In this document: positions 52,901-60,730 of the stretch, piece by piece
Position numbering within the stretch: the stretch's first letter is position 1
How the letters are laid out: every line of letters starts with the position of its first letter
Assembly (NCBI GenBank): GCA_021371965.1
Contig: JAJFVE010000004.1
Coordinates: 16,798-80,797, forward strand
Reading direction: 5' to 3'
From: Planctomycetaceae bacterium
GTDB lineage: Bacteria > Planctomycetota > Phycisphaerae > SM23-33
DNA: 64,000 nt
Notes under the pieces: model-generated
Told to the model about the DNA's origin: nothing
Database searches by the model: none
What the model saw: only the letters and a program-made list of their open reading frames with translations
Position numbers and translations under genes: made by a program

Positions 52901-52974
52901 TGCTTGATCCAGCGGCTGTACACGTCGGTCTCGACGGCTTTGGGCTCGAAGATCTTGGCAAGTTCAGCGGGCAT
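49906..52974 (-). CDS. valS: Valyl-tRNA synthetase
   Basis: A 1022-residue class Ia synthetase. The N-terminal HIGH motif is PPPNVTAALHLGHALNN, the editing domain contains TTRPETMLGDTAI, and KMSKS is in GRKMSKSLGNGIDP. It has a C-terminal anticodon-binding domain and a coiled-coil tail (ETARLTKQAQTLEKGI). One oddity is a run of about twelve residues (PISNFRFPISNL) between QWYVAVKK and SDRG, encoded by 7-base repeat units that look like the intergenic heptamer elements but are in frame. GAGG precedes ATG 52974. Confidence 0.95.
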   Translation of the reverse strand: MPAELAKIFEPKAVETDVYSRWIKQRAFAADPAAAGESYCIVIPPPNVTAALHLGHALNNTLQDVLIRFRRMQQYNTLWMPGTDHAGIATQTVVEKRILAEEGKRRTDFAREDFIARVQAWKDEYEKRIINQLELMGCSCDWDRTRFTMDEVCARAVRETFFRLFADGLIYRGKRLVNWDVATQTVLADDEVEHETVQGNFYYLKYPLAHEVVAHGMRFEAITVATTRPETMLGDTAIAMNPRDPRAAALVGQMVRLPIVGRLIPIIADEHVVLPNPESEDEKARFSTGFLKVTPAHDPDDYAIRERRNAACPEAPIDIINVLAPDGTISDKHGWTDWDTVKNPDVENIVGMDRFEAREAVVEFFRREKLLEDVRPYTHEVGHSYRSHVPIEPYLSDQWYVAVKKPISNFRFPISNLSDRGLAEERDRVTYLKDTDVPVNSLAGLALAPLMDGRVKFTPDRYATNYRTWLENLRDWPISRQLWWGHQIPVWSGAIEKFSWFVSSQLIEECRHASDDSAPVIVSVPGRSAHEGVNAALQARNTVEGTIGYLTVPPGCEHIEKQLEEHGLVRDADVLDTWFSSALWPFSTLGWPEQTDALKKYYPGDVLCTAREIITLWVSRMVMMGQYCAGDIPFSDVFIHAMIQDGEGRKMSKSLGNGIDPLDIIDSHGADAMRFTLVSMTTQTQDVRMPVQKMKLPDGREVNSSPKFDAGRNFCNKLWNAARFAMMNIAGAPAWSQIRPGADLSDAWILSRLNATIAQATASIEAFRFNEVADTLYHFMWDEFCDWYLEIAKNRINAGQQDPKAVVAHCLDVLLRLMHPIIPFITEAIWQNLNDVCPVRGPGAAEAEPLLVRAQWPMADSAAINENAQQNFDLLQEIIRQVRNVRTQHNVPPSRRVDVAIEADGHVKELLTQNADLLRFLAQVQTVTFRSGDEPAPANAAAVVAGGAKLYVLDVVDAAAETARLTKQAQTLEKGIAGIMGKLANEKFVANARPDVVAKERQRLEQLQADLAHVQASLAALK
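51724..51760. repeat. Heptamer repeat run inside valS (GGAAATT type)
   Basis: Five degenerate 7-base units (AAATTGG/AAATCGG on the plus strand) lie within the valS coding region. The run is in frame and encodes PISNFRFPISN. It has no inverted partner nearby. Confidence 0.85.
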
Positions 52975-52980
52975 ACGACC

Positions 52981-53131
52981 TCTTTGACTCGTTAACTGGT
53001 TAATTGGGAAGAAGACCGTTAACTGGTTGACTCGTTAACTGGTTAATTGGGAAGAAGAGAGTCCCAGTCGACCAGTTAACCGACCAACGAGTTAACCAAT
53101 CAACCAGTCAACCAGTTAACCAATCAACCAA
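52981..53131. repeat. Octamer-unit inverted repeat (AACTGGTT type, copy 2)
   Basis: A left arm of CTCGTTAA/CTGGTTAA units (52986-53050) contains a nearly 30-base direct duplication (52985-53014 and 53029-53058). The right arm (53067-53131) is complementary AACCAGTC/AACGAGTT/AACCAATC units. It covers the cimA stop and its last codons, and ends the valS leader. Confidence 0.82.
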
Positions 53132-54719
53132 CTTCCATCTCATGCAGCAGTTTGTACTCGACGGCATCGACCAGGGCCAGCCAGGAGGCTTCGATGATAT
53201 TCTCGCTGACGCCGACGGAGCCGAAGTAGCCTTTGCCGTGTTCGTCGTGCCAGTCGATGACGACTCGCACCTTGGCGGCCGTCTCGGCGGCGGTGTTCAC
53301 CACTCGCACCTTGTAGTCGACCAGGTGCAGGTCGTCGACGCCCGGGTGGCGACGCCGCAGCGCGGCGCGCAGGGCGCCGTAGAGCGAGTCGACCGGTCCG
53401 CCGCCCTCGCACACCTCGTGGTGCTCCTGGCCGTCGACGGTGAGTTTGACCGTGGCCTCGGTGACGGCCTTGCCGCTGTCGTGCTTCTGGATGATGCAGC
53501 GAAAGTGGTCGAGTTCCCAGAACTTGCGGTACCACTTGCCGGCGAGGGTCTTTCGCACGAGCACGTCGTAGCTGGCCTCGGCGGCCTCGAACTGGTAGCC
53601 CTGGCTTTCCATCTGCATGAGGGCTTCGAGCACCTTGCGCTGGGCCTCGCGGTCGGTGGCGATGCCGAACCGCGCGTCGGTCAGGGCGGCGATGTTGCTG
53701 GTGCCCGAGAGTTCGCTGACAAGGACCCGGCGCGTGTTGCCGACGACGGCCGGGTCTACGTGCTCGTACGTCACAGGGTTGCGCCGCACGGCGTGCACGT
53801 GCATGCCCGCCTTGTGGGCGAAGGCCGCCGAGCCGACGAAGGGCTGGTCCGGGCGAAAGTTCAGGTTCGTCACTTCGTAGATATAGCGGCTGACCTCGGT
53901 CAGTCGCACCAGGCGATCTTCTCGCAGGCAGCGGCGGCCGTACTTGAGCGTCAGTGCGGCGATGACGGCGATCAGGTCGGCGTTGCCGCATCGCTCGCCG
54001 ATGCCGTTGATGGTTCCCTGCACGTGAGTAGCCCCGCCCATGACGGCCGCCAGAGAGTTGGCCACGGCCAGACCGCAGTCGTTATGGCAATGGATTCCGA
54101 TCTGCACCTTTGGCAGGGCGGCGCAGACTTCTGCCACGATCTGTTGCACGTGGTCGCTTCGCGATCCGCCGTTGGTGTCGCACAGGGCCAGGCAGGTTGC
54201 CCCGGCCTCGGCGGCCACCTGGAGGGCCCCCAGGGCGAAGGCGCGGTTGGCCCGCCATCCGTCGAAGAAGTGCTCGGCGTCGAAGATGACCTCTCGACCG
54301 GCCGCGACGCAGCAGGCGACCGAGTCGGCGATCATGGCGCGGTTCTCGCTCTCGGTGACGTCCAGCACATCTCGCGCGTGCAGGTCCCAGCACTTGCCGA
54401 CGATCGTGATGACGGCGGCGCCGCTGGCCAGCAGGGCCTTCATGCCCACATCGTCTGCCGCAGCGGTGTTCTTGCGGCGGGTCATGCCAAAGGCCGTGAT
54501 CTTGGCGGTGCTGATGCTGCGCTGGCGGATGGCTTCAAAGAACGCCTCGTCCTTGGGATTGCTCAGCGGATAGCCACCTTCGATATAGTCCACGCCCAGT
54601 TCGTCCAGGGCGCGGGCGATGAGCAGCTTGTCCTCCAGCGAGAGGCTGATGCCCTCGGCCTGCGAGCCGTCGCGGAGCGTGGTGTCGTATATCTGGATTC
54701 TGGGTTGTTCGTTGCTCAT
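53124..54719 (-). CDS. cimA: Citramalate synthase
   Basis: Condenses pyruvate and acetyl-CoA to citramalate, the first step of the threonine-independent isoleucine route. The DRE-TIM barrel is seen as IYDTTLRDGSQAEGISLS, GIHCHNDCGLAVANSLAA with metal ligands, and HVQGTINGIGERCGNADL. An allosteric C-terminal domain (about 410-530) follows. At 531 residues it fits the long CimA/LeuA-like type; DTTLRDGSQAEG favours CimA over LeuA. ATG 54719 lacks a strong ribosome site; ATG 54731 is an alternative. A hairpin with T run precedes it. The last codons lie in a repeat. Confidence 0.88.
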   Translation of the reverse strand: MSNEQPRIQIYDTTLRDGSQAEGISLSLEDKLLIARALDELGVDYIEGGYPLSNPKDEAFFEAIRQRSISTAKITAFGMTRRKNTAAADDVGMKALLASGAAVITIVGKCWDLHARDVLDVTESENRAMIADSVACCVAAGREVIFDAEHFFDGWRANRAFALGALQVAAEAGATCLALCDTNGGSRSDHVQQIVAEVCAALPKVQIGIHCHNDCGLAVANSLAAVMGGATHVQGTINGIGERCGNADLIAVIAALTLKYGRRCLREDRLVRLTEVSRYIYEVTNLNFRPDQPFVGSAAFAHKAGMHVHAVRRNPVTYEHVDPAVVGNTRRVLVSELSGTSNIAALTDARFGIATDREAQRKVLEALMQMESQGYQFEAAEASYDVLVRKTLAGKWYRKFWELDHFRCIIQKHDSGKAVTEATVKLTVDGQEHHEVCEGGGPVDSLYGALRAALRRRHPGVDDLHLVDYKVRVVNTAAETAAKVRVVIDWHDEHGKGYFGSVGVSENIIEASWLALVDAVEYKLLHEMEVG

Positions 54720-54750
54720 GGCGGTGTCCATGTATGTTCGCGGATGGTGC

Positions 54751-54789
54751 AAAAAAGCAAAAGGCCCCGAAGCCTCAGCCCCAGGGCCT
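54751..54789 (-). terminator. Terminator-like hairpin in the cimA leader (possible attenuator)
   Basis: On the minus strand AGGCCCTGGGGCT pairs with GGCTTCGGGGCCT (with G-U pairs), followed by TTTTGCTTTTTT. It lies 32 bases upstream of the cimA ATG, so it can stop transcription before the gene. A short upstream frame (54716-54934) has Leu codons near the hairpin (LRLRGLLLF) and ends at the cimA start. Control by leucine or isoleucine is inferred. Confidence 0.5.
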
Positions 54790-55144
54790 GCACGCGCTGC
54801 CGGTGCCGGCGTGCCCTAGGGCCAGGCGCGTACGACGATAATATCCGCGCGGACGCCGGCCGCAGCTCTGGCAGGCGAAGCAACACCGGCCGGGTTGTGG
54901 ACGAACATCCGCATCGGGACCTCGTTTCCGCCACGAAAAATCGGCGGTGGGGAGATTATCCTCCCAGACTCGCGCCCCGTCAATGAAGAAAGCGAAAGCC
55001 AAGTAACCTGTGAGCGACCGGATTTCCTGGCAGGGAATCCGGCCGCTCACAGATATGTGGGTACAGAAGACGAAGTCTTGCGATATTGCCGAAAACAGAC
55101 AAGAAAAGACAATGAAAGGACAATCGCCTTGCTCGGGTCGGGGA

Positions 55145-55206
55145 GCATGGGCGGGACTGTCCTTTGGGGACGCCCATGCCACTCACGGGCGAGACGCCCG
55201 TGCTAC
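55145..55206. repeat. Dispersed palindromic element, CCCATGCCACTCACG type (copy 2)
   Basis: GCATGGGCGGGACTGTCC pairs with GGGGACGCCCATGC, and ACGGGCGAGACGCCCGT forms a second stem. The right half (55172-55206) differs from 18018-18052 at only a few positions. Confidence 0.7.
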
Positions 55207-55577
55207 GAAACGACGGCGGCCGACGAATGATCGTCGGCCGTAGTCTCCTAATTACCGCTTCCTCTAAGAGCGATTCGCCAGGCTCTTGCACTTTGGGCGC
55301 CCGTGCAGGAGGGCCTCCACCCGCCTGCACGGGCGTCGTGTAAAACGACACCACGAACAAAAAACCGTTCGCACCTCTGCCCAAAGCGCTGCACTTGTCA
55401 CCGCGACCGTTCTCAGGCGGCCGCAGTCCTCACTCAGCAATATAAGCGTACCGCGTCTCGCTGAAATTTCAAGCGAAAAGCGTGGAAAATGTGGCCGCGT
55501 GGGCAAAAGAACAGCCGCGCGGCAGGCACGCGGCTGCGGAGAAGATTGTCAGGGGCCAAGGAAGGATCGGCCGAATA

Positions 55578-56369
55578 TCAGCCGCTGCGTCGCCTGCGCC
55601 TGTTCACTATCGCCAGGAAACCGCCGGTCAAGATCAGGGCCAGCGTCGTCGGCTCGGGGATCTCCGAAATGTGTCCGACGATGTTGAGATTGTCCAGCGT
55701 GGCGTTGCCGCCGGAGAAGACCAGCCCCTGGCCGCGGGCGCCGAACGACACCCAGAGGCTCTCGGCGTCCCACGTATCGCGGACGAGATTCGCGACTCCC
55801 ACACGATGAAACTCGTTGGCATCATTGAGGCCAAGCGTCAGAGTATCGGTGGCCGCCTCATACTGGACCAGCAGGGTCCCCGAGGCCGGCACGTAATTAA
55901 TCGGCACGCTCGTCTCAACGTCGTTGATCCGGTATGCAGCGCCCAGACCCTGGTTGAACAGCGGGTTGGACGAACACATGAAGCCGATGGCGGCCGAATC
56001 CTGGCCGTCCAGATCCTTGCCGACGCCCAGGTCCAGCGCGATCGAGCCGGTGCCGGTGAACGACGTCACCGCGTAGTCGATCGTGATCAGAAAATCGCCG
56101 TCGGTCTTGAGCCGAAAACCGGCTGGGCCGTTGCTGAGGTAGATCGCGTCGTTGGAGGCGCTGCCGGGCCCGGTCGCGAGAACGTTAAGCTGATCGTTCT
56201 GCTCCAGCGACAGTGTGGCCGGATCGTCGGCGAGAACCGTCCAGTAGGGCGCGATCGTCGTGCCGGTGAATGTATCCGTTACCGCCGCAGCCGCCATGGG
56301 GGCGGCGATTGCCACCACGACCGCCACCAGAGGCGCATAGACGCCGATCTTCCTGAAACTACACGTCAT
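55578..56369 (-). CDS. PEP-CTERM exported protein
   Basis: A 263-residue protein with a signal peptide (YAPLVAVVVAIAAPMAAAA), a beta-rich extracellular body starting VTDTFTGTTIAPYWTVL, which recalls concanavalin-like domains, and a C-terminal sorting signal: PEP motif IPEPTTLAL, a hydrophobic helix, then RRRRRSG. The PEP-CTERM tail implies processing by an exosortase and a link to extracellular polysaccharide. GAGGAAAG precedes ATG 56369. It is probably surface-exposed; the function is unknown. Confidence 0.85.
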   Translation of the reverse strand: MTCSFRKIGVYAPLVAVVVAIAAPMAAAAVTDTFTGTTIAPYWTVLADDPATLSLEQNDQLNVLATGPGSASNDAIYLSNGPAGFRLKTDGDFLITIDYAVTSFTGTGSIALDLGVGKDLDGQDSAAIGFMCSSNPLFNQGLGAAYRINDVETSVPINYVPASGTLLVQYEAATDTLTLGLNDANEFHRVGVANLVRDTWDAESLWVSFGARGQGLVFSGGNATLDNLNIVGHISEIPEPTTLALILTGGFLAIVNRRRRRSG

Positions 56370-56912
56370 GTCTTTCTTTCCTCTTTCCTGCACGCTGTCG
56401 TTAGCATAATCGCACCTGCTGTTGCACGAAGGCTTAAGCAACCCGCGCGCCAGTGGTCGATGGAAAGAGGATGGGCCACTTTAAGTGCATAAAAGAAAAA
56501 GAGATAAAAGATTTGCTTTCAAGGAAATCGGGTTATCGCCCTTGCGGAGGGTCAAAAAAAGTGGTGCAAATTGCGGCGCATGAAAATTTCAGCGCCGCAA
56601 ATTGCGTCGCAATTAAGGCGTTTCGTGCTCCCGGGCCTTCCTTGCAGGGCCGTTCAGAGCCCTGCAATGCGCACCGCGGCGGCATGCACATGCCCTGGGA
56701 GTTCGGAATCAGCAAAGGCCGACTTCTGTCGGCGTCGGGATGTCGCGCCCGCCTGCTCATGCGGCGGCGGGAGAGAGCCTACCTAGTAGCCTCCGGTATT
56801 CGAGTAATCATCTGCCGCGCCGGCGGGCACTTGTGTTGCCAGCCGGCGAGCAGAGGGTTCGGTGACGTCTTTCAAGCTATAGAACAAGTCGTTTCCTTGG
56901 TATTTCTGCCAA
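56370..56912. other. Noncoding gap with AT-richer DNA and two hairpins
   Basis: This 543-base gap is richer in A/T than the surroundings near 56470-56600. It contains GCAAATTGCGGCGC/GCGCCGCAAATTGC (56566-56579 and 56592-56605, one mismatch) and TTGCAGGGC/GCCCTGCAA (56642-56650 and 56659-56667). No gene with a ribosome site was found. The left part should hold the promoter of the PEP-CTERM gene. Confidence 0.55.
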
Positions 56913-57092
56913 TTACGCCGCGGACATCAGCACGTGGCGGCGCTGCACGCGGCGGCGCCGCGACGCAGCCGGCGCGCCGGCCAGGGCCCGCTGATCCAAT
57001 TCCGCGTCGATGCTCTTGAGCGAAACCAGGCCCAGCACCCGCATGACCAGCAACTCTTCCCCAATCAGCCGCTTCATTCCCTTGGTATCCAT
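56913..57092 (-). CDS. Small basic-tailed protein, function unknown
   Basis: A 59-residue frame with AAAGGA 7 bases before ATG 57092. The sequence has an amphipathic helix (RLIGEELLVMRVLGLVSLK), an acidic stretch (SIDAELDQ) and a very basic tail (ASRRRRVQRRHV). Ribosome site, start and length support a real small gene, but no family was recognised. It could be a regulatory peptide or a nucleic-acid-binding protein; this is speculation. Confidence 0.5.
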   Translation of the reverse strand: MDTKGMKRLIGEELLVMRVLGLVSLKSIDAELDQRALAGAPAASRRRRVQRRHVLMSAA

Positions 57093-57346
57093 GTGACGTT
57101 CCTTTTCATATGTCTGGCTCCGTCCATGGAGCGATCCGATTATCCAGCAGACGAAATGCAATCTTCATGCCAGAGGCCGCCGGCTCGAAATGCCTTGAAA
57201 CAGGCTCAATCAACGCATCCTCTCTCGCGCCGCCGCGACCGACCGCGCCGCGTTTTGCGACAGTCCGGATTGGCAAAAGGCCGCCAGATGCTTGACCGCC
57301 GCCGCCACGGCGGTACACTTGGGCATACACGTGAAAGGAACCGCTC

Positions 57347-57985
57347 ATGGCCGACCAATCCAAGAACGGCAAAACGGGCTGCCTGCTAGCTGTCATCCTG
57401 GGCGTTATCGGGATCGGCGTAGGCATTTGGGGCGGCGTCAGCTTGTTCACCAGCACTCTTGGCATCGTCAAAGACATGTTCGGCCAGGAATATGTCGTGC
57501 CCGGCCGCCACGTCATGGACCTGAAGAAGCCCGGCGATTACGTGGTGTGGCATGAATACGTGGCCAAGAGGGGCGACAAGACCTACCGCTCTTCGCCGGA
57601 CCTGGAGATGAACATCTCGATCAAGCAACGCGAGACCGGCCGCGAGGTGGCTTTCCACGAGAAGGCCGGCAGCAGCGCCACCATGGAGACGCCCGACCGC
57701 AAGGGCGTGATGATCGGCACATTCGCGATCAGCGAACCGGGGGAATACCTGCTGGAAGTCACCACCGTAGGACAGGATGCCCAGACCGTCGTGGCGATAG
57801 GAACTGCTCCGGACAATCAAGTCGCCCAGTCGATGGCCGGGACGGCCTGTGTGGCGTTTCCCCTGGCGGGCTTGGCGCTGCTGGGGGCGCTGATCTTCGG
57901 GATCATCGCCATCGTGCGGATGAGCACCTACAAAAAGCGGCCACCCGCAACGACGCCATATCAGTATCCGCCGCCGATCCCGTAG
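57347..57985 (+). CDS. Membrane protein with extracytoplasmic beta domain, function unknown
   Basis: This 212-residue protein has an N-terminal membrane helix (LAVILGVIGIGVGIWGGV), a beta-rich domain of about 115 residues (LKKPGDYVVWHEYVAKR, TFAISEPGEYLLEV) and a C-terminal helix (AFPLAGLALLGALIFGIIAI), then a short basic and Pro/Tyr-rich tail. Such architecture is seen in small planctomycete envelope proteins of unknown role. AAAGGAA lies before the ATG. The next gene converges 8 bases away. Confidence 0.65.
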   Translation: MADQSKNGKTGCLLAVILGVIGIGVGIWGGVSLFTSTLGIVKDMFGQEYVVPGRHVMDLKKPGDYVVWHEYVAKRGDKTYRSSPDLEMNISIKQRETGREVAFHEKAGSSATMETPDRKGVMIGTFAISEPGEYLLEVTTVGQDAQTVVAIGTAPDNQVAQSMAGTACVAFPLAGLALLGALIFGIIAIVRMSTYKKRPPATTPYQYPPPIP

Positions 57986-57993
57986 CACGGGCG

Positions 57994-58806
57994 TCAGTAT
58001 GCCAGACGGTCGAACTTCAGGCGGCCGGCGTCGCGCCACCACCGGCGCGCCTCGGCAACGCCGGCCGCGTCGGCGGCCATCGGCTGACCGACGATCTTCC
58101 CGATCGCCGCGGCCGCCGTGCCACGCAGGGCAGAGTTGGTGATATCATCATCCACGTCGCCGATGTTGACCTGCTGGGCCAGGTAGTAGATGGCGCGCTC
58201 ATCGCCCAGCGAACCCAGTTCGTTTACGATCAGGGCTTTGAATGCCATCGCGTCGTCCAGGCCGTCGGGCACGCGATAGCTCTCGAGCATTCGCAGCAGG
58301 GGGATGACAGCCGCCGCGCCGTGCGCGGCGATGGCGCGGAGTTTGGCCAATCGCGTGGAGGCGTCCCAGGAGACGTAGTCGGCATAGATTTCCTGCGACA
58401 TCGCCTCGATCTGGCGGTTCACTTCTTCGTCGGCGGCTGAGACGTCGTCGGACTGCCCCGGCAGGATGGCGTCGAGAACAACATCGGCGTTTTGCTTGTC
58501 GAGTCCGACGTGGCGACAGATGCGGTGGAGCAGACTTCGTTCGGCGGGGGTAACCGTGCCGTCCGCGGCGGCGGCCTCGGCGAGCATCTGGACGGTCATT
58601 TCAGCTTCGGCGGAGTTCTTGGGAAGAGAGATGGATTTGTGTCCGTCGCGGATCTGACGGCACATGTCATTGAGAGTGCCCTGGTCCATTCCCAGCCGCG
58701 CGGCCAGCCCCTCGATGAAGGCGCACTCCTTGTCGTTGAGGTCGCCGTCGAGCATGCTCAAGACGATCACGTTGTGCAGATCGCGGTTGGCCTTGTCGTC
58801 CATCAT
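57994..58806 (-). CDS. TerB-like protein with HEAT-like tail
   Basis: A 270-residue cytoplasmic protein. The N-terminal 120 residues resemble a TerB-type helical domain (VIVLSMLDGDLNDKECAFIE, then AAAADGTVTPAERSLLHRI, with paired acidic positions). The rest has HEAT-like helices (LGSLGDERAIYYLAQQ). TerB domains are linked to tellurite resistance and to metal or membrane stress systems, but no ter genes are nearby. AAGGGG precedes two consecutive ATGs at 58806. Confidence 0.6.
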   Translation of the reverse strand: MMDDKANRDLHNVIVLSMLDGDLNDKECAFIEGLAARLGMDQGTLNDMCRQIRDGHKSISLPKNSAEAEMTVQMLAEAAAADGTVTPAERSLLHRICRHVGLDKQNADVVLDAILPGQSDDVSAADEEVNRQIEAMSQEIYADYVSWDASTRLAKLRAIAAHGAAAVIPLLRMLESYRVPDGLDDAMAFKALIVNELGSLGDERAIYYLAQQVNIGDVDDDITNSALRGTAAAAIGKIVGQPMAADAAGVAEARRWWRDAGRLKFDRLAY

Positions 58807-58894
58807 GGGCCCCTTGTGGTAGAGGGTCGCGTTGTCCCGCGTGGGATTCTATCGCCGAGGGGGCTGCGATGAACCAAAAATCTCCTGCGAGGAC

Positions 58895-59070
58895 GGGGAG
58901 AGCGGGATTACGGGATCAGGAAGATCAAGCGGATAAGAAACGTGCGCGTCCGCCTCTTGTTTCGTGAGCGGGTCGAGCTGGCTCGATGGGTTTCTTCCCC
59001 GCTCCCGAACTCAAAAGAGAATCCTCTTAATCCCCAAAATCCTTTAATCCCGCTCTCTCTGATCCCGCTC
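58895..59070. repeat. Octamer-unit inverted arms around a GGTCGAGC element
   Basis: GGGATTAC/GGGATCAG/GAAGATCA 8-base units (58895-58936) are matched by CTTAATCC/CTTTAATC/TCTGATCC units (59019-59070). Between them lies the GGTCGAGCTGGCTCGA element (58966-59005). The right arm covers the sulfatase-superfamily gene stop and last residues. Confidence 0.65.
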
Positions 59071-60672
59071 GGTTCGCTCCTGGCGGTTCAGGCGGTCGGT
59101 GACTTCCGTGAAATCGTAAGGGCGGCCGGCTGTGGAATAGAAGCTGCGGTCCGGCAGGGGGTCCAGTTCTGCGCCGAAATAATACCGCAGCACGCATCGG
59201 AAGCTATTGACCGGCGAGAGGTCCTCCCTCAGGTCCGGCGCGCCCGCCCCGGCGATGGGGGGCAGGTGGTAGGCGTTGAGAATGCCCATCCGCTCGGACA
59301 GGTTGGTTTCATCAAGGCTCTCCCAGTTGAGCATCGAGCCCGGGCCGTGGTCGCCCTGAATAACAATGATGGGCGGCCGCTCGCTCTTGCGGATCAGATC
59401 GTCGATGGCCGCCAGAATCCGGGCATTGATGAAGGCGACCTGCTTGCGGTAGCCCTCGATGTATTCGACGCGGCTGGCGCCGCGCAGGGCCATGAACGCC
59501 GAGCCGTCGTCGGCGCTGAAGGGCCTCGAGGGCGTGACGGCCTTGCCGGTTTCGTCGAACACGAACGGCGGGTGCGGACACAGCACGTGGGCCAGCACGA
59601 ACTTGGGGCCTCTCATCGCCGCCAGGTCCGGCAGCGTCTCCAGCGTGTGAAGGACGGTGCGGCGGTGCAGGTCGTAGCGTTTGAAGTCGCGCATGAAGAC
59701 CGGCACGGGCGTGGTCTCCAGCAGCGCCTGGCCGAACTCGCCCAGGTCCGGTCCCTGCGAAAGCCACACGTCCATCCCGCGCCGGGGCGTCACCTCGGCG
59801 CCGCTGTCGTAGGCGACGGTCTTGTACCGGCGGGCCTTGAGGAACCGCAGCAGCGAACTGTCGGCGATGGCGTGCCGCAGCGGCAGGTGGTCGCGCTTCT
59901 CCTTGCCCACGGCCGCCGTCAGCAGGTCGAGATACTCCATGTTCATCGAGCACGCCAGTGACAGGGCGGTCTGCGGGTAGTTCGCCCTTGCCCGGTCGGC
60001 CACGTAGAACCCCTTGGCGCGGAGCGCGTCGATGAACGGCTCGTTGTCGAAGCGGTAGAGGGTCTTGAGCGTGTCGGCCCGGCCGTAGGCGTCCAGGATG
60101 ATGTAGTAGATGTCCGGCGCCGGATCGACGCGGGCGGTCGGCGGGGCGTCGGGCACCTGGTAGGTGGCCACGACGAGGCCCTTGCCGTCGGAGAGCTTGG
60201 CGGCCACGGTCGTGCCGGTGGCGATCAGACCCAGGACGCCCGCGGCCACGTTGAGGACCTTGGTCGTCGTGAAGAGCTTGCGGCGAGTGGCGATGATCCA
60301 GACCGCCCCGGCCACCAGCAGCAGGCTCATCAGCGGCAGGAGGATCTTGTGGTGGCCGATGTGAATGCCCTGCACATAGAAGTGCGGGTTGCCGATCAGC
60401 GCCACGGCGTGACCGTAGAAAAACACCAGCACCAGCGCCAGCGAGGTGATCAGCGAGGCCTTGAGCGTGTTGCGCAGAATCAGCGAGAGCAGCCCCCAGA
60501 CTTCCATCGCGCACAGCAGCGTGATCAGCGCCGGCACGAGCATCACCTCCGGCGAAAAATCGGAGGCGTTGCGCGAATAAAGAAACATCGCCGGATACGC
60601 CGCCAGGATCAGCCAGTGTACCGCCAGCGGCCGCGAACCATGCTCAGTGGATGAACGCATACCCTCTAGCAT
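59044..60672 (-). CDS. Membrane-bound sulfatase/alkaline phosphatase superfamily protein
   Basis: This 542-residue protein has several membrane helices in the first 165 residues, then a periplasmic domain of the alkaline phosphatase/sulfatase superfamily: DIYYIILDAYGRADTLKTLY, NYPQTALSLACSMN (nucleophile position, Thr/Ser) and VIQGDHGPGS with metal-binding Asp-His. The topology is that of EptA/LtaS-type phosphoethanolamine or glycerol-phosphate transferases. The last residues (QERTERDQRERD) are coded by a repeat arm. The start may be ATG 60672 or 60660. Confidence 0.75.
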   Translation of the reverse strand: MLEGMRSSTEHGSRPLAVHWLILAAYPAMFLYSRNASDFSPEVMLVPALITLLCAMEVWGLLSLILRNTLKASLITSLALVLVFFYGHAVALIGNPHFYVQGIHIGHHKILLPLMSLLLVAGAVWIIATRRKLFTTTKVLNVAAGVLGLIATGTTVAAKLSDGKGLVVATYQVPDAPPTARVDPAPDIYYIILDAYGRADTLKTLYRFDNEPFIDALRAKGFYVADRARANYPQTALSLACSMNMEYLDLLTAAVGKEKRDHLPLRHAIADSSLLRFLKARRYKTVAYDSGAEVTPRRGMDVWLSQGPDLGEFGQALLETTPVPVFMRDFKRYDLHRRTVLHTLETLPDLAAMRGPKFVLAHVLCPHPPFVFDETGKAVTPSRPFSADDGSAFMALRGASRVEYIEGYRKQVAFINARILAAIDDLIRKSERPPIIVIQGDHGPGSMLNWESLDETNLSERMGILNAYHLPPIAGAGAPDLREDLSPVNSFRCVLRYYFGAELDPLPDRSFYSTAGRPYDFTEVTDRLNRQERTERDQRERD

Positions 60673-60730
60673 CGGCCAGATTAGCCTCTAAAGCAAGCGG
60701 GACATGCTCGCAGCAGCATGGATGGGTTTT

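Larger units (their letters stand above)
54720..55577. other. Hairpin-rich noncoding stretch
   Basis: This 858-base stretch lies upstream of cimA and downstream of the PEP-CTERM gene on the same strand. Besides the 54751 hairpin it contains a near-perfect 20-base palindrome (55010-55050, GTGAGCG ends), a CCCATGCCACTCACG-type element (55145-55206), a perfect CGGCCGACGA hairpin (55217-55240) and CGCCCGTGCAGG/CCTGCACGGGCG (55298-55335). No coding signal was seen, but any of these could be part of a structured RNA. Confidence 0.6.

Noticed and set aside
53142..54986. 614-codon plus-strand frame opposite cimA
   Set aside because: Antisense to clear CimA motifs; no start signal.
56453..57019. 188-codon plus-strand frame in the AT-richer gap
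   Set aside because: No ribosome site, no motif, and it crosses both hairpins and the antisense of the small gene.
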